Source: Roseibium marinum (GTDB taxonomy: Bacteria; Pseudomonadota; Alphaproteobacteria; Rhizobiales; Stappiaceae). Taken from it: 64,000 bases of DNA. Below are positions 51,678 to 60,062 of the stretch, one piece after another (the first letter of the stretch is position 1; each line of letters starts with the position of its first letter). Under the pieces are notes generated by a model, which was given only the letters and a program-made list of their open reading frames with translations, was not told the origin of the DNA and ran no database searches. Location of the stretch: NCBI RefSeq assembly GCF_002906165.1, contig NZ_PPCN01000008.1, positions 186,001 to 250,000 of the forward strand, in the 5' to 3' direction. The position numbers and the translations under genes are program-made.

Positions 51678-52655
51678 TTATTTCGCCGCTTTTTTAAGCG
51701 GCTCGAGGTACCAGAAGTCCTCTACCTTCAGCGTCGAGAGGTCTCCCTCAAGCTGACCGGCGCGCGAATACCAGTCGAAATCGGCAAGAGCCGCTTTCTC
51801 GCCGCCGCCATTGGGATCGTAAAGCCCTCCCTCGACCGCTGCGGCGTAGAACTCGTCAAGCGTGCCCAGGATCTCCGGCGGAAGCTGGCCGATGGGCCCG
51901 TTCGGATCGGTTTCCTTCGAAATGATCGTCGGGTCCTCGGCCATGTCCTGCCAGACGCTGAGCAGGGCGTTGACGAAGATATCGACGTCCTTCTCGTTGT
52001 TCTTGATCCAGTCCAGGTTGGCGAAAAGCGCTTCGTCGCTGGCATCGACCTCGAACATCGGCAGGACGTTGAACTTGTCCCCGGCGATTTTCATGATCTT
52101 GTTCTTGTTGGACAGATCGATGATCGTCGCATCGGTCTGGCCGGCCATGAGCGCCGCCACCCGGTTTGACGAACCGGGCACGTAGGATCGGTCGCCGAAC
52201 TTGATGTCGACCTTGTCCTCGATCACGTTGGCGATGGAGTCCGTGCCCCCGCCGCGCGAGTGCAGCATGATCGGTTCGCCGTTCAGATCTTCCAGCTTGT
52301 CGTATTTCTTGGACGTGACCGGAAAAAATTTCAGCTTCGACAGTTGAAACACGATCCGGATCGGCGCCTTGGAGCGCTGCATGGCAGCATAGGGCGTGCC
52401 GAAACCGATATCCATCTGGCCGCTCAGCACCGCCTGAATGGCGAGTTCCTCGTCAGAGAAAGCGGTCCACTCGTAATCGAGGCCGTTGGCCTTTGCCCGG
52501 TCGAGGGCGACAAAGAAGGCCGCCAGCTCGTCCGAAGGGGTTTCCGCAAGCGCGATCTTGATCTTGCCGGCGGCGTCAGCCGGACTCGCCAGCAGGGCGA
52601 CGGCAAGCGGAATGGCCGCGGCAGCCGCTCCCAGTTTGCGCAAGAAAGTATTCAT
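51678..52655 (-). CDS. ABC transporter substrate-binding protein (NMT1/SsuA-like)
   Basis: A 325-residue periplasmic receptor with signal peptide MNTFLRKLGAAAAAIPLAVA (cleavage after ADA). The body has the NMT1/THI5 and SsuA-like two-lobe fold: KIKIALAETPSDELAAFFVA begins lobe 1, MDIGFGTPYAAMQ and IMLHSRGGGTDSIANVIED are typical ligand-loop segments, and the C-terminal half returns to lobe 1. The ATG at 52655 has GGAGG upstream; the frame runs to 53138 without support. The substrate is not sulfonate-specific by sequence. Given the FAH-family hydrolase across the regulator, an aromatic or keto-acid compound is a guess. Confidence 0.9.
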   Translation of the reverse strand: MNTFLRKLGAAAAAIPLAVALLASPADAAGKIKIALAETPSDELAAFFVALDRAKANGLDYEWTAFSDEELAIQAVLSGQMDIGFGTPYAAMQRSKAPIRIVFQLSKLKFFPVTSKKYDKLEDLNGEPIMLHSRGGGTDSIANVIEDKVDIKFGDRSYVPGSSNRVAALMAGQTDATIIDLSNKNKIMKIAGDKFNVLPMFEVDASDEALFANLDWIKNNEKDVDIFVNALLSVWQDMAEDPTIISKETDPNGPIGQLPPEILGTLDEFYAAAVEGGLYDPNGGGEKAALADFDWYSRAGQLEGDLSTLKVEDFWYLEPLKKAAK

Positions 52656-52750
52656 GGTTCTCCTCCCGAATATGGACCTCGTGGGTCCGATTGTTTCGCG
52701 CGGGCCTCCGGCTTCTTTGGCTCGGTCGGGCCGCCCGAAAAAACGTGTCT

Positions 52751-53440
52751 TCACATCTCCCCGAACAGACGCGCGGAAACGGAGCTGATGTGCTGCCACA
52801 TGGCATCGTGTGCGGCTTTGGGATCGCGCGCTTCGATCGCCGCGCAGAGGCGGTCGTGTTCCGTGAAACTTGTATGATCCTCCGGCGGACGCCTGGTCTC
52901 GCGGATCACCGTGCTGACCGCCACGGCCCGGCGAACCTTGTTGAGCTGGTCGAACAGGGCAAGCAGCAGGATATTGTCCGTGGCTTCCGCGATCGCGTAA
53001 TGAAACAGATCGTCCTGGGTCTCGTATTCTTCCCAGCTCGACGCCGCCCTGGCCCGATCCTTGATCTGGATGATCTTCTTGACGGCCTGTCTGGAGGCGT
53101 TGATCGCCGCCTCCCGGGCAATCACAGCCTCGATGCACTGCCGGGCCCGCATCATCTTGACCGGTGTGATCTGGTGGCCGATGTCCGACAGCAGCCCGAT
53201 GTCGAGCCTGTCGTCCTGTCCCGCGATGAACGTCCCCTTGCCGACATGCCGCCAGATGACGCCTTCATGCTCAAGGCTGTCCAGCGCCTTGCGCAGGTTG
53301 CTCCGCGTCATGCCCAGCCGGCCAATGAGCTCCCGCTCGGCCGGCAACCTGTCTCCGGGAGCGAAGCTGTTTTCAGCGATAAAATCCTTGAGTAGCCCCA
53401 CCGCTTCACCGCGGGATGCCGTTTCCGGACGGGTTAGCAC
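52751..53440 (-). CDS. FadR/GntR family transcriptional regulator
   Basis: A 229-residue regulator with a winged helix (residues 10-75: FAPGDRLPAERELIGRLGMT then RSNLRKALDSLEHEGVIWRH) and an FCD ligand domain with metal-site His and Asp residues. I choose the GTG at 53440 because GAAGGG lies nine bases upstream and the length then fits the family. The frame extends to ATG 53506, but that stretch contains ATTGATCAACCAAT at 53484-53497, a likely operator. It heads the ABC operon and is divergent from the FAH-family gene, so it probably controls both. Ligand unknown. Confidence 0.88.
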   Translation of the reverse strand: MLTRPETASRGEAVGLLKDFIAENSFAPGDRLPAERELIGRLGMTRSNLRKALDSLEHEGVIWRHVGKGTFIAGQDDRLDIGLLSDIGHQITPVKMMRARQCIEAVIAREAAINASRQAVKKIIQIKDRARAASSWEEYETQDDLFHYAIAEATDNILLLALFDQLNKVRRAVAVSTVIRETRRPPEDHTSFTEHDRLCAAIEARDPKAAHDAMWQHISSVSARLFGEM

Positions 53441-53483
53441 CAGCTGTTTCCCTTCGTTCAAGATCTGCAGCCAATCAGAAAAT

Positions 53484-53585
53484 TGATCAACCAATTTCAG
53501 GATCAATACGATGATTAATCCTCAATCATTGCTATATTGCAAGAAAAAATCGAAACAAGAAAAATTGGTTGTGATTGATCTAAAA
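53484..53585. promoter_or_regulatory. Candidate operator half-sites in the divergent FadR/FAH region
   Basis: ATTGATCAACCAAT at 53484-53497 is an imperfect palindrome. The motif ATTGGTTG is repeated in the opposite orientation near 53564 (ATTGGTTGTGATTGATC). The whole 53500-53620 stretch is AT-rich. Spaced related sites in a divergent promoter region suit a FadR-type dimer, but assignment is inference. Confidence 0.5.
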
Positions 53586-53635
53586 ATCGGTAAGGGTTTT
53601 CGTCAATGCAGAACCTAAAAAAGCAGAGGTGTTGA

Positions 53636-54322
53636 ATGTCTGAGTTTGTGATCGAGCCGCCACAGCCCGCAACATTGCCCGTCAAGGGAACCGACAAGCG
53701 GTTTCCGGTCCGTAGAGTTTACTGCATCGGCCGGAACTACGCGGCACATGCTGTCGAAATGGGACACGACCCGGACAAGGAGGCCCCCTTCTTTTTTCAG
53801 AAGAACTCCGACAACCTCGTTGTCTCGAACGAGTTTCCCTACCCGGCGCAATCGGAAGACGTACATTTCGAAGCCGAACTGGCCGTGGCGCTGAAATCGG
53901 GCGGCACGGACATCAAGATCGCCGACGCGCTCAATCATGTCTACGGCTATGCAGCCGCGCTCGACATGACCCGCCGCGACCTGCAGGGCGTGGCCAAGAA
54001 GATGGGCCGTCCCTGGGAAATCGGCAAGGCGTTCGAGAAATCGGCTCCGATCACGCCCCTGGTTCCAGCCGCCGCATGCGGCCCGAAGGACACAGGTTCG
54101 ATCAGGCTCACACAGAACGGCGAGGTCAAACAGGACGGCGATCTCAACCAGATGATCTGGAAAGTCCCGGAAATGATTTCCTATCTCTCCGAGTATTTCG
54201 AACTGGCCGCCGGCGACGTGATTCTGACCGGAACGCCGGCAGGCGTCGGCCCGGTTGCCCGTGGCGACGTGCTGGAAGTCTCGATCGCGGACCTGCCCGG
54301 GCTCTCCGTAAAGGTGATTTAA
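53636..54322 (+). CDS. Fumarylacetoacetate hydrolase family protein
   Basis: A 228-residue FAH-superfamily enzyme. RVYCIGRNYAAHAVEMGHDP is near residue 27 and FFFQKNSDNLVV near 52. The metal ligands are Glu and Glu of HFEAELAV near 82 and Asp of ALDMTRRD near 112; GDVILTGTPAGVGP is near 195. Members cleave or hydrate C-C bonds in acylpyruvates, such as fumarylpyruvate in the gentisate route. It is divergent from a FadR regulator and an ABC importer, so the substrate may enter through that importer. A terminator follows at 54356. Confidence 0.92.
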   Translation: MSEFVIEPPQPATLPVKGTDKRFPVRRVYCIGRNYAAHAVEMGHDPDKEAPFFFQKNSDNLVVSNEFPYPAQSEDVHFEAELAVALKSGGTDIKIADALNHVYGYAAALDMTRRDLQGVAKKMGRPWEIGKAFEKSAPITPLVPAAACGPKDTGSIRLTQNGEVKQDGDLNQMIWKVPEMISYLSEYFELAAGDVILTGTPAGVGPVARGDVLEVSIADLPGLSVKVI

Positions 54323-54355
54323 GCCCCGTCTCCGCATGACCCGGGACGAAATGAA

Positions 54356-54384
54356 AACCCCGTCGGTTTCCCGGCGGGTTTTTT
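54356..54384 (+). terminator. Intrinsic terminator after the FAH-family gene
   Basis: CGTCGG (54361-54366) pairs with CCGGCG (54371-54376) around TTTC, extended outward by AACCC/GGTT pairing, and is followed by six T. Confidence 0.85.
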
Positions 54385-54577
54385 CATTGGCTGGCCTGCT
54401 GTCGTCCGGAACCGGATGACGGCGGAAGCGTTGGTGAGGATATACACGCCGTCGCCGACAGGGATATGGAGAGCAAAACGGATCGACGGCTGGTCTTGGG
54501 ATCAATCTTCGGTCATGGTCTGCTGAAACCGTGCCGATCCTCTGCCGCAGCCGCCCCCTCAACGGAGCCCCTTATCC

Positions 54578-56353
54578 GTGACATTCGACCAGACTGCCCT
54601 TTTTATCCTGTTCGGCATCGTCTTTGCCTTGCTGGTCTGGGGCCGCATCCGTTTCGATCTCATCGCTTTCGCCGCACTGATCGTCGGTGCGTTTCTCGGC
54701 CTTATCCCGTCGGACCGGATCTTCTCGGGCTTCGGGCATCCGGCGGTCGTGATCATCGCCCTGGTGCTGATCGTTTCAAGAGGCCTGATGAATTCGGGTG
54801 CCGTCGAACTGATCGCCGGGCGTCTCCTGTCGGCCTCGCGCGGCCTGTCCGGACATATCGGCCTGATGGCGGTCTTCGGCGGCGCCCTTTCGGGCATCAT
54901 CAATAATGTCGCCGCGCTGGCCCTGCTCATGCCGCTCGATCTGGAGGCGGCGAAAAAAGCCGGCCGTTCCGCCGGTCTCTCGCTCATGCCGCTGTCCTTC
55001 GCGACGATCCTGGGCGGCATGATCACCCTCATCGGCACGCCGCCGAACATCGTCATCGCGCAATACCGGTCGGACGCCCTGGGCGCTCCCTTTTCCATGT
55101 TCGACTTCGCCCCCGTGGGCCTGGCCGTCGCCGTCAGCGGCATCGCCTTTGTCACCCTGATAGGCTGGCGCCTCCTGCCGAAACGCTTCCGCGCGGAGGA
55201 AAAACCTTCCGACTTCGCGGAAAGTCTCTACGTGGCCGAACTGAAGGTCAGCACGGGTTCGGAAGAAAAGTCCCTTACGGTGGGCGATCTTTATCCCGCC
55301 GCGGACGAGAAGGATGTCGCCATAATCGGCCTTATCCGCAACGGACGCCGGATCAAGGGCTTCGCGCGCCGCGAACCGGTCAAGGACGGCGATTTCCTGA
55401 TGGTGGAAGGCGATCCGAAAGCCATCGAAAGCTTCATGGGAGCGGCAAAACTCGGCTTCGCCGGATCGGAACGGCACAAGGGGGGCTTTACCGGAGACGC
55501 GCTGTCGCTCATCGAAGCCATTGTCCCCGACAATGCCCGCATCGCCAACAGTTCGGCGCTCAACATGCGGCTTTTGAACAATCACAGCGTCACCCTGCTC
55601 GGCATTTCCCGCCAGGGGCGGCGCATTCAAAAACGCGTCCGTCACGAGCCGGTCCGTCCGGGCGACGTCCTGCTGATGCTCGGAAGGCCGGACCGGCTGG
55701 AAGAGGCCTGCACCTGGCTTGGCGTTCTGCCGCTGGAGGGCCGTCAGACCGGCATGATCCAGCGCAACAAGAGCTGGCTGGCCATTGCCGGCTTTGTGGT
55801 CGCCATAGCGGCGGCAGTGGCAGGAATAGCCTATCTGCCCGTGGCGCTTGCCGCCTGCGTCATTCTCTACGCGGCGACCGGTCTTGTCAGCGGCTCGGAA
55901 GTCTACAACGCGGTGGAGTGGAAGGTGATTGTCCTGCTCGGATCGCTCATTCCGCTCGGGCAGGCGTTCGAACAGGCGGGAAACGCCCAGCTTATCGCGG
56001 ACGGAATTGTCACCACGACCGCCGGTGCGCCCGCCTGGGTGACCCTTGCGGTGCTTATGGTCGTCACCATGACCCTTTCGGACTTCCTCAATAATGTCGC
56101 CACCTGCCTGATCGCCGCGCCGATCTCCGTACAGATTGCCACGACACTCGACGTGAACTCGGACGCCTTCCTGATGGGTGTCGCCGTGGCCGCCTCCTGC
56201 GCGTTCCTGACGCCTATCGGCCACAAGAACAACACCATCATCATGGGCCCCGGAGGCTACCGGTTCGGCGACTACTGGCGCATCGGCCTGCCGCTCGAAA
56301 TCCTGGTCCTCGCGGTCGCCATACCGGCAATCCTGATTTTCTGGCCGCTTTAA
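54578..56353 (+). CDS. SLC13/DASS-type anion permease with two RCK_C domains
   Basis: A 591-residue transporter. The N-terminal membrane half (residues 1-210) has SGIINNVAALALLMPLDLE near residue 107 and FATILGGMITLIGTPPNIVI near 145, the SNT and GTPPN substrate-loop signatures of DASS carriers. A cytoplasmic insert (about 215-395) contains two RCK_C domains (YVAELKVSTGSEEKSLTVGD and LNNHSVTLLGISRQGRRIQK). The C-terminal half repeats the carrier fold (LSDFLNNVATCLIAAP, FLTPIGHKNNTIIMGPGGYR). Likely sulfate or dicarboxylate uptake, gated through the RCK_C insert. It stands alone between terminator and repeats. Confidence 0.9.
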   Translation: MTFDQTALFILFGIVFALLVWGRIRFDLIAFAALIVGAFLGLIPSDRIFSGFGHPAVVIIALVLIVSRGLMNSGAVELIAGRLLSASRGLSGHIGLMAVFGGALSGIINNVAALALLMPLDLEAAKKAGRSAGLSLMPLSFATILGGMITLIGTPPNIVIAQYRSDALGAPFSMFDFAPVGLAVAVSGIAFVTLIGWRLLPKRFRAEEKPSDFAESLYVAELKVSTGSEEKSLTVGDLYPAADEKDVAIIGLIRNGRRIKGFARREPVKDGDFLMVEGDPKAIESFMGAAKLGFAGSERHKGGFTGDALSLIEAIVPDNARIANSSALNMRLLNNHSVTLLGISRQGRRIQKRVRHEPVRPGDVLLMLGRPDRLEEACTWLGVLPLEGRQTGMIQRNKSWLAIAGFVVAIAAAVAGIAYLPVALAACVILYAATGLVSGSEVYNAVEWKVIVLLGSLIPLGQAFEQAGNAQLIADGIVTTTAGAPAWVTLAVLMVVTMTLSDFLNNVATCLIAAPISVQIATTLDVNSDAFLMGVAVAASCAFLTPIGHKNNTIIMGPGGYRFGDYWRIGLPLEILVLAVAIPAILIFWPL

Positions 56354-56394
56354 ATGCTGTTGCTACGGCGGCTGCAACAAGTCCCGTTGCGCTG

Positions 56395-56443
56395 CCCGGA
56401 CTTGATCCGGGACCCGTCACGAGACCCCGGCTCAAGGCCGGGG
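56395..56443. repeat. Two adjacent GC-rich palindromes (REP-like)
   Basis: CCCGGA-CTTGA-TCCGGG at 56395-56411 and CCCCGGC-TCAAG-GCCGGGG at 56425-56443 lie between the permease and epimerase genes. Paired palindromes of this form (CCGGACTTGATCCGGG type) are common dispersed intergenic repeats in alphaproteobacteria. The remaining 56354-56601 stretch holds no gene. Confidence 0.75.
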
Positions 56444-56601
56444 ATGCCAACGCAGAGAGACACCCGGATTTTGCGGCAAAGGCCACCATCGTGGACCCGG
56501 TCCGCAATCACCCGAAAAGGTGATTTCCCTAAAGGGATAAAATCAGCCTCTGGTTTCCGGCGCCTTTTTCGGCATGATGGACGCAAATCAATCAATTCGG
56601 G

Positions 56602-57513
56602 ATGGACACGCAGATGGGCTCACGCAAACGAATTCTGTTCACCGGCGGCACCGGCAAGGCGGGCAAGCACGTCGTTCCCTACCTGCTGGACCGCGGCCAC
56701 CGGGTGGTCAATGTCGATCTGAAACCGCTCGACCATCCGGGTGTCGACAATCTCACCGCCGACATCACCCAGTCGGGCGAAATGTTCAACGTCATGACCA
56801 GCTACGCCAATTTCGACGAGATGGAGCCCGGCAACGGCGTCCCCTCCTTCGATGCCGTCGTTCATTTCGCCGCCATTCCGCGCATCCTGATCCACCCGGA
56901 CAACAAGACCTTCGCGGTGAATGCTGTCGGCACCTACAATGTCATCGAAGCGGCGGTGAAGCTGGGCATCCGCAAGATCATTATTGCCTCGTCGGAAACC
57001 ACTTATGGCGTCTGCTTCGCCGACGGCGTGGCCGATCCCAAGGTCCTGCCGGTGGAAGAGGATTACGACGTCGATCCCATGGACAGCTACGGGCTCTCCA
57101 AGGTGGTCAACGAACAGACGGCCCGCACCTTCCAGCGGCGCTCCGGCTTCGATATTTACGCGCTCAGGATCGGCAACGTCATCGAGCCGCACGAATATGA
57201 CCGTTTCCCGGACTTTTTCAGGAACCCGGCCCAGCGGCGCCGCAACATCTTCTGTTACATCGATGCCCGCGATCTCGGCCAGATCGTCGATCTGTGCCTG
57301 GAAAAGGATGGCCTCGGCTATCAGGTCTTCAATGCCGGCAACGACACAAATTCGGTCGATATTCCCAACAAGGAAATCCTGAAACGCTTCTTTCCCGATG
57401 TCCCGCTCGGCCGGGACCTCGGCGAGCACGAGGCGCTGTTTTCCAATCGCAAGATCCGCGAAGTGCTGGGTTTCCGGGAGGAGCACGACTGGCGCAAATA
57501 TGTGAAGGTCTGA
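56602..57513 (+). CDS. NAD-dependent epimerase/dehydratase
   Basis: A 303-residue extended SDR. The cofactor motif ILFTGGTGKAGKHVVPYLLD is at residues 11-30. The active site has Ser/Thr of IASSETTYGV near 128 and YGLSK near 158, the Tyr-Lys pair. FFRNPAQRRRNIFCYIDARD and YQVFNAGNDTN are conserved in the uronate dehydrogenase/epimerase branch of the superfamily. The substrate is probably a nucleotide-sugar or sugar acid and is unassigned. ATG 56602 or 56614 could start it. It stands alone between REP-like repeats and a small secreted-protein gene. Confidence 0.87.
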   Translation: MDTQMGSRKRILFTGGTGKAGKHVVPYLLDRGHRVVNVDLKPLDHPGVDNLTADITQSGEMFNVMTSYANFDEMEPGNGVPSFDAVVHFAAIPRILIHPDNKTFAVNAVGTYNVIEAAVKLGIRKIIIASSETTYGVCFADGVADPKVLPVEEDYDVDPMDSYGLSKVVNEQTARTFQRRSGFDIYALRIGNVIEPHEYDRFPDFFRNPAQRRRNIFCYIDARDLGQIVDLCLEKDGLGYQVFNAGNDTNSVDIPNKEILKRFFPDVPLGRDLGEHEALFSNRKIREVLGFREEHDWRKYVKV

Positions 57514-57646
57514 GGCGGGAAGCAGCTCGCGTCGAAGACATGCCGCAATGGCCCGGACCGGCGCCGAATTGAATTTACTTCCCCGGCACCTCAGACTAGT
57601 TTCACAGGCCTTGGAACCACACAGGCAGCGCACCCGGGGGAGTTAA

Positions 57647-58009
57647 ATGCGAGTACTTGGTTCGGCCGTCATCGGCCTCACTTTGCTGGTGTCCGGCGCT
57701 GCCGCACTCGCGCAGGGCACGGGATCGGAAGGCTATTTCCGGATCTACAACAACACCGAAGAAAATACCGTCGTCGGCTTCTACACCAATGACGGCGGCG
57801 GCTGGAGCGACAACTGGCTTTCCGAAGCACTGGAGCCGGGAGAAAATGCCCGGGCGACGTTTGTTGCCGATACCGGAAACTGCGACCAGACATTCCAGGT
57901 CGGCTGGCTTGCTGACGACGATACGGAAGTTCTGGACGATCCCATCGCCATCGATATCTGCGCGGCCAGCAACGTCTATATGGACGACAACGAGATCTAT
58001 TACGACTGA
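57647..58009 (+). CDS. Small secreted protein of unknown function
   Basis: A 120-residue protein I do not recognise by family name. Residues 1-22 form a signal peptide (MRVLGSAVIGLTLLVSGAAA). The mature part is acidic and beta-rich. It starts FRIYNNTEENTVVGFYTNDG, an N-terminal segment typical of small extracellular beta-sandwich proteins, and has two cysteines (TGNCDQ and IDICAA) that may pair. A ribosome-binding site (GGGGGAG) precedes the ATG. It sits between an epimerase and the MaoC pair and is probably transcribed separately. Confidence 0.75.
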   Translation: MRVLGSAVIGLTLLVSGAAALAQGTGSEGYFRIYNNTEENTVVGFYTNDGGGWSDNWLSEALEPGENARATFVADTGNCDQTFQVGWLADDDTEVLDDPIAIDICAASNVYMDDNEIYYD

Positions 58010-58084
58010 TCTTGTGCCACCTTTCATCGCCCCGGAATGCAGACGTGTCGCATTCCCGACCAGTCACGACAGCCATCGTAATTC

Positions 58085-58543
58085 ATGTCCGACCTGATTC
58101 ATTTCGAAGATTTCACACCGGGCCAGCAGTTTGAGCTCGGCTCGGTGACCGTGAGCAAGGAAGACATCGTCGAATTCGCAAGTGAATTCGACCCGCAGCC
58201 CTTTCATGTGGATGAGACGGCCGGCAAGGCGTCGATTCTGGGCGGACTGGCCGCCTCCGGCTGGCATACCGGAAGCCTGGTCATGAACCTCCTGGCCACG
58301 GGACTGCTCAACAAGAGCACTGGCCTGGGGTCACCCGGCATCAGCAAGCTGCAGTGGAAGCGCCCGGTTTTTCCCGGCGACACGCTCTTCGCCACCGCTC
58401 AAATTCTGGAAACGAAAAACCTTCGCTCGAGACCGGAAATGGGTATCGTCTCCGTGCGCGTGACGGCCATCAACCAGAGCGATGCCGAAGTTCTCCGGTG
58501 GGAAAATCCCATCCTTTTCGCAAAGAGGTATCCGGGCGCATGA
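58085..58543 (+). CDS. MaoC family hydratase, first copy
   Basis: A 152-residue hotdog-fold protein of the MaoC/(R)-enoyl-CoA hydratase group. The catalytic dyad is in FASEFDPQPFHVDETAGKAS near residue 35 (Asp and His). ASGWHTGSLVMNLLA and SPGISKLQWKRPVFPGDTL are typical. It may add water to enoyl-CoA or act on modified CoA esters. The stop overlaps the start of the next MaoC gene (ATGA), so they are translationally coupled, and the two may form a heterodimer. Confidence 0.9.
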   Translation: MSDLIHFEDFTPGQQFELGSVTVSKEDIVEFASEFDPQPFHVDETAGKASILGGLAASGWHTGSLVMNLLATGLLNKSTGLGSPGISKLQWKRPVFPGDTLFATAQILETKNLRSRPEMGIVSVRVTAINQSDAEVLRWENPILFAKRYPGA

Positions 58544-59019
58544 CAGCGTTTTTCGAGGAGATCGCGGTCGGTGAAACGCTGGACCTTGGCGAATATACCT
58601 TCACCGCCGACGAGATCGTCCGGTTTGCCCGCAAGTTCGACCCCCAGCCCTTCCACTTGAGCGAAGAGGCCGCGGCCGAAACCCATTTCGGTCACCTGTG
58701 CGCCTCCGGGTGGCACACGGCATCCATATTCATGAAGCTGTTCGTCGCCACGCATCAGGCGCTTCACCGCAAGGCGCTCGAGGAAGGACGCACGCCGGCA
58801 AGGCTCGGCCCCTCCCCCGGCTTCGAGGAACTGAGATGGGTCAAGCCGGTGTTCGCCGGCGATACCCTTCGTTACAGCCGCGTCGTGACCGGCAAGACGG
58901 AAAGCCGCAGCCGCCCCGAATGGGGACTGATCCACTCCGACATGCTGGCGCATAATCAGGACGGCACGCTGGTCTTCGCCTTCAAGGGAATCGTGTTCGT
59001 GGAACGGCGCAAGAGCTGA
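58540..59019 (+). CDS. MaoC family hydratase, second copy
   Basis: A 159-residue MaoC-family protein with the same active-site segment (FARKFDPQPFHLSEEAAAET near residue 32). It also has CASGWHTASIFMKL, a longer central helix (HQALHRKALEEG) and ELRWVKPVFAGDTLRYSRVV. It is clearly a paralogue of the preceding gene and starts four bases inside it. In alphaproteobacteria such tandem MaoC pairs are common, and the pair probably works as a heteromer. The CoA substrate is unknown. Confidence 0.9.
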   Translation: MTAFFEEIAVGETLDLGEYTFTADEIVRFARKFDPQPFHLSEEAAAETHFGHLCASGWHTASIFMKLFVATHQALHRKALEEGRTPARLGPSPGFEELRWVKPVFAGDTLRYSRVVTGKTESRSRPEWGLIHSDMLAHNQDGTLVFAFKGIVFVERRKS

Positions 59020-59039
59020 CGTGTCAGGCTGGCGAGATG

Positions 59040-60062
59040 TCAGGCAGGCTTGCGGCCATGCACCAGCATGGTCATGCCGGGGATCATCACTTCCGTCCTG
59101 ACCTGGTCAAATCCGGCCGCTTCCATCAGCCCGGCCACATAGGCGCTGGTGATGGAGCGGGCTTCCGGGTTGAACGCCGTGTGCTGAAGCTGCCAGAGCG
59201 CGGCAAGTTTCGGACCTTCCCGGTTTTCGTCGACCATGAAGTCATGCACCATGAAGCGCCCGCCGGGAGCAAGCACCTCGCCGGCTTTGCGCACCAGACC
59301 GGGGATCGCCGATCCGGGAACGCCGGAAAAGAGATAGGACATCAGCACCGCGTCGGCGCTTTCCGGCCACGGGTCCGTGAGGGCGTTGCCCGGCCGGTAG
59401 GCGATCCGGTCCGAAAGGCCTTCCTCCGCGATGAATTCCTCACCGACGCTGGCGACATTCGGGAAATCCAGAATGGTGGACGTCAGTTGCGGATAGGCCT
59501 TGCACAGCGAAATCGAAAACGCACCGGTGCCGCCGCCGACATCCAGAAGTGTCTTCGCCGTGGACAGATCGACCATCTTCGCAAGCCCGCGCCCCGGTCC
59601 GAGCGAGCCGGCATGCTGGGAGCGCGAATAGAGCCGGGCTTCTTCCGGATCGCTGAACCAGTCCTCATAGGAAGCAACCTGATCCTGATCCAGACTGTCG
59701 GTCAGCGCGTCGTTGAGCTGGGTCATGAACGGATACATCTGCCTGTCGATCTGGAACCGCAGATAGTCGCCGAAATCATATTTGCGCCCCTTCACAAGAA
59801 AGGCTTCCGCAGCCGGGGAATTGGTGAAGCCCGCGCCGTCCTTGCGCACCAGACCGAGACTGGTCAAGGCCGTCAGAAGAGTGGTTGCCCGGTCGAGATC
59901 AAGAAGACTTTTCGCGGCAACTTCTTCCGGAGTTAAAGTCGTGTCGGAGAGGATTGAAAACAAACCGACATGAAGCGCAGAAAACAGCGCCTTCGAACCC
60001 ATGAAACCGAACGCGATATCTGAAATTTCCTCAGCCGTTTCAAGTGACCTGGCAGCGGTCAT
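59040..60062 (-). CDS. SAM-dependent methyltransferase (O-methyltransferase type)
   Basis: A 340-residue class I enzyme with an N-terminal winged-helix dimerisation domain (residues 10-95: FGFMGSKALFSALHVGLFSI then SLLDLDRATTLLTALTSLGL). The SAM domain has LLDVGGGTGAFSISLCKAYP near 168, ILDFPNV near 195 and GGRFMVHDFMVDENREGP near 275. This is the layout of acetylserotonin/hydroxyneurosporene-type O-methyltransferases, which act on small aromatic or isoprenoid hydroxyls. The ATG at 60062 is preceded by GAGGAGG. It converges on the MaoC pair; the substrate is unknown. Confidence 0.9.
   Translation of the reverse strand: MTAARSLETAEEISDIAFGFMGSKALFSALHVGLFSILSDTTLTPEEVAAKSLLDLDRATTLLTALTSLGLVRKDGAGFTNSPAAEAFLVKGRKYDFGDYLRFQIDRQMYPFMTQLNDALTDSLDQDQVASYEDWFSDPEEARLYSRSQHAGSLGPGRGLAKMVDLSTAKTLLDVGGGTGAFSISLCKAYPQLTSTILDFPNVASVGEEFIAEEGLSDRIAYRPGNALTDPWPESADAVLMSYLFSGVPGSAIPGLVRKAGEVLAPGGRFMVHDFMVDENREGPKLAALWQLQHTAFNPEARSITSAYVAGLMEAAGFDQVRTEVMIPGMTMLVHGRKPA

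Noticed and set aside
54776..56224. 482-residue antisense frame opposite the SLC13-type permease
   Set aside because: Composition is His/Gly/Arg-rich and mirrors transmembrane codons; the plus-strand gene is fully convincing.
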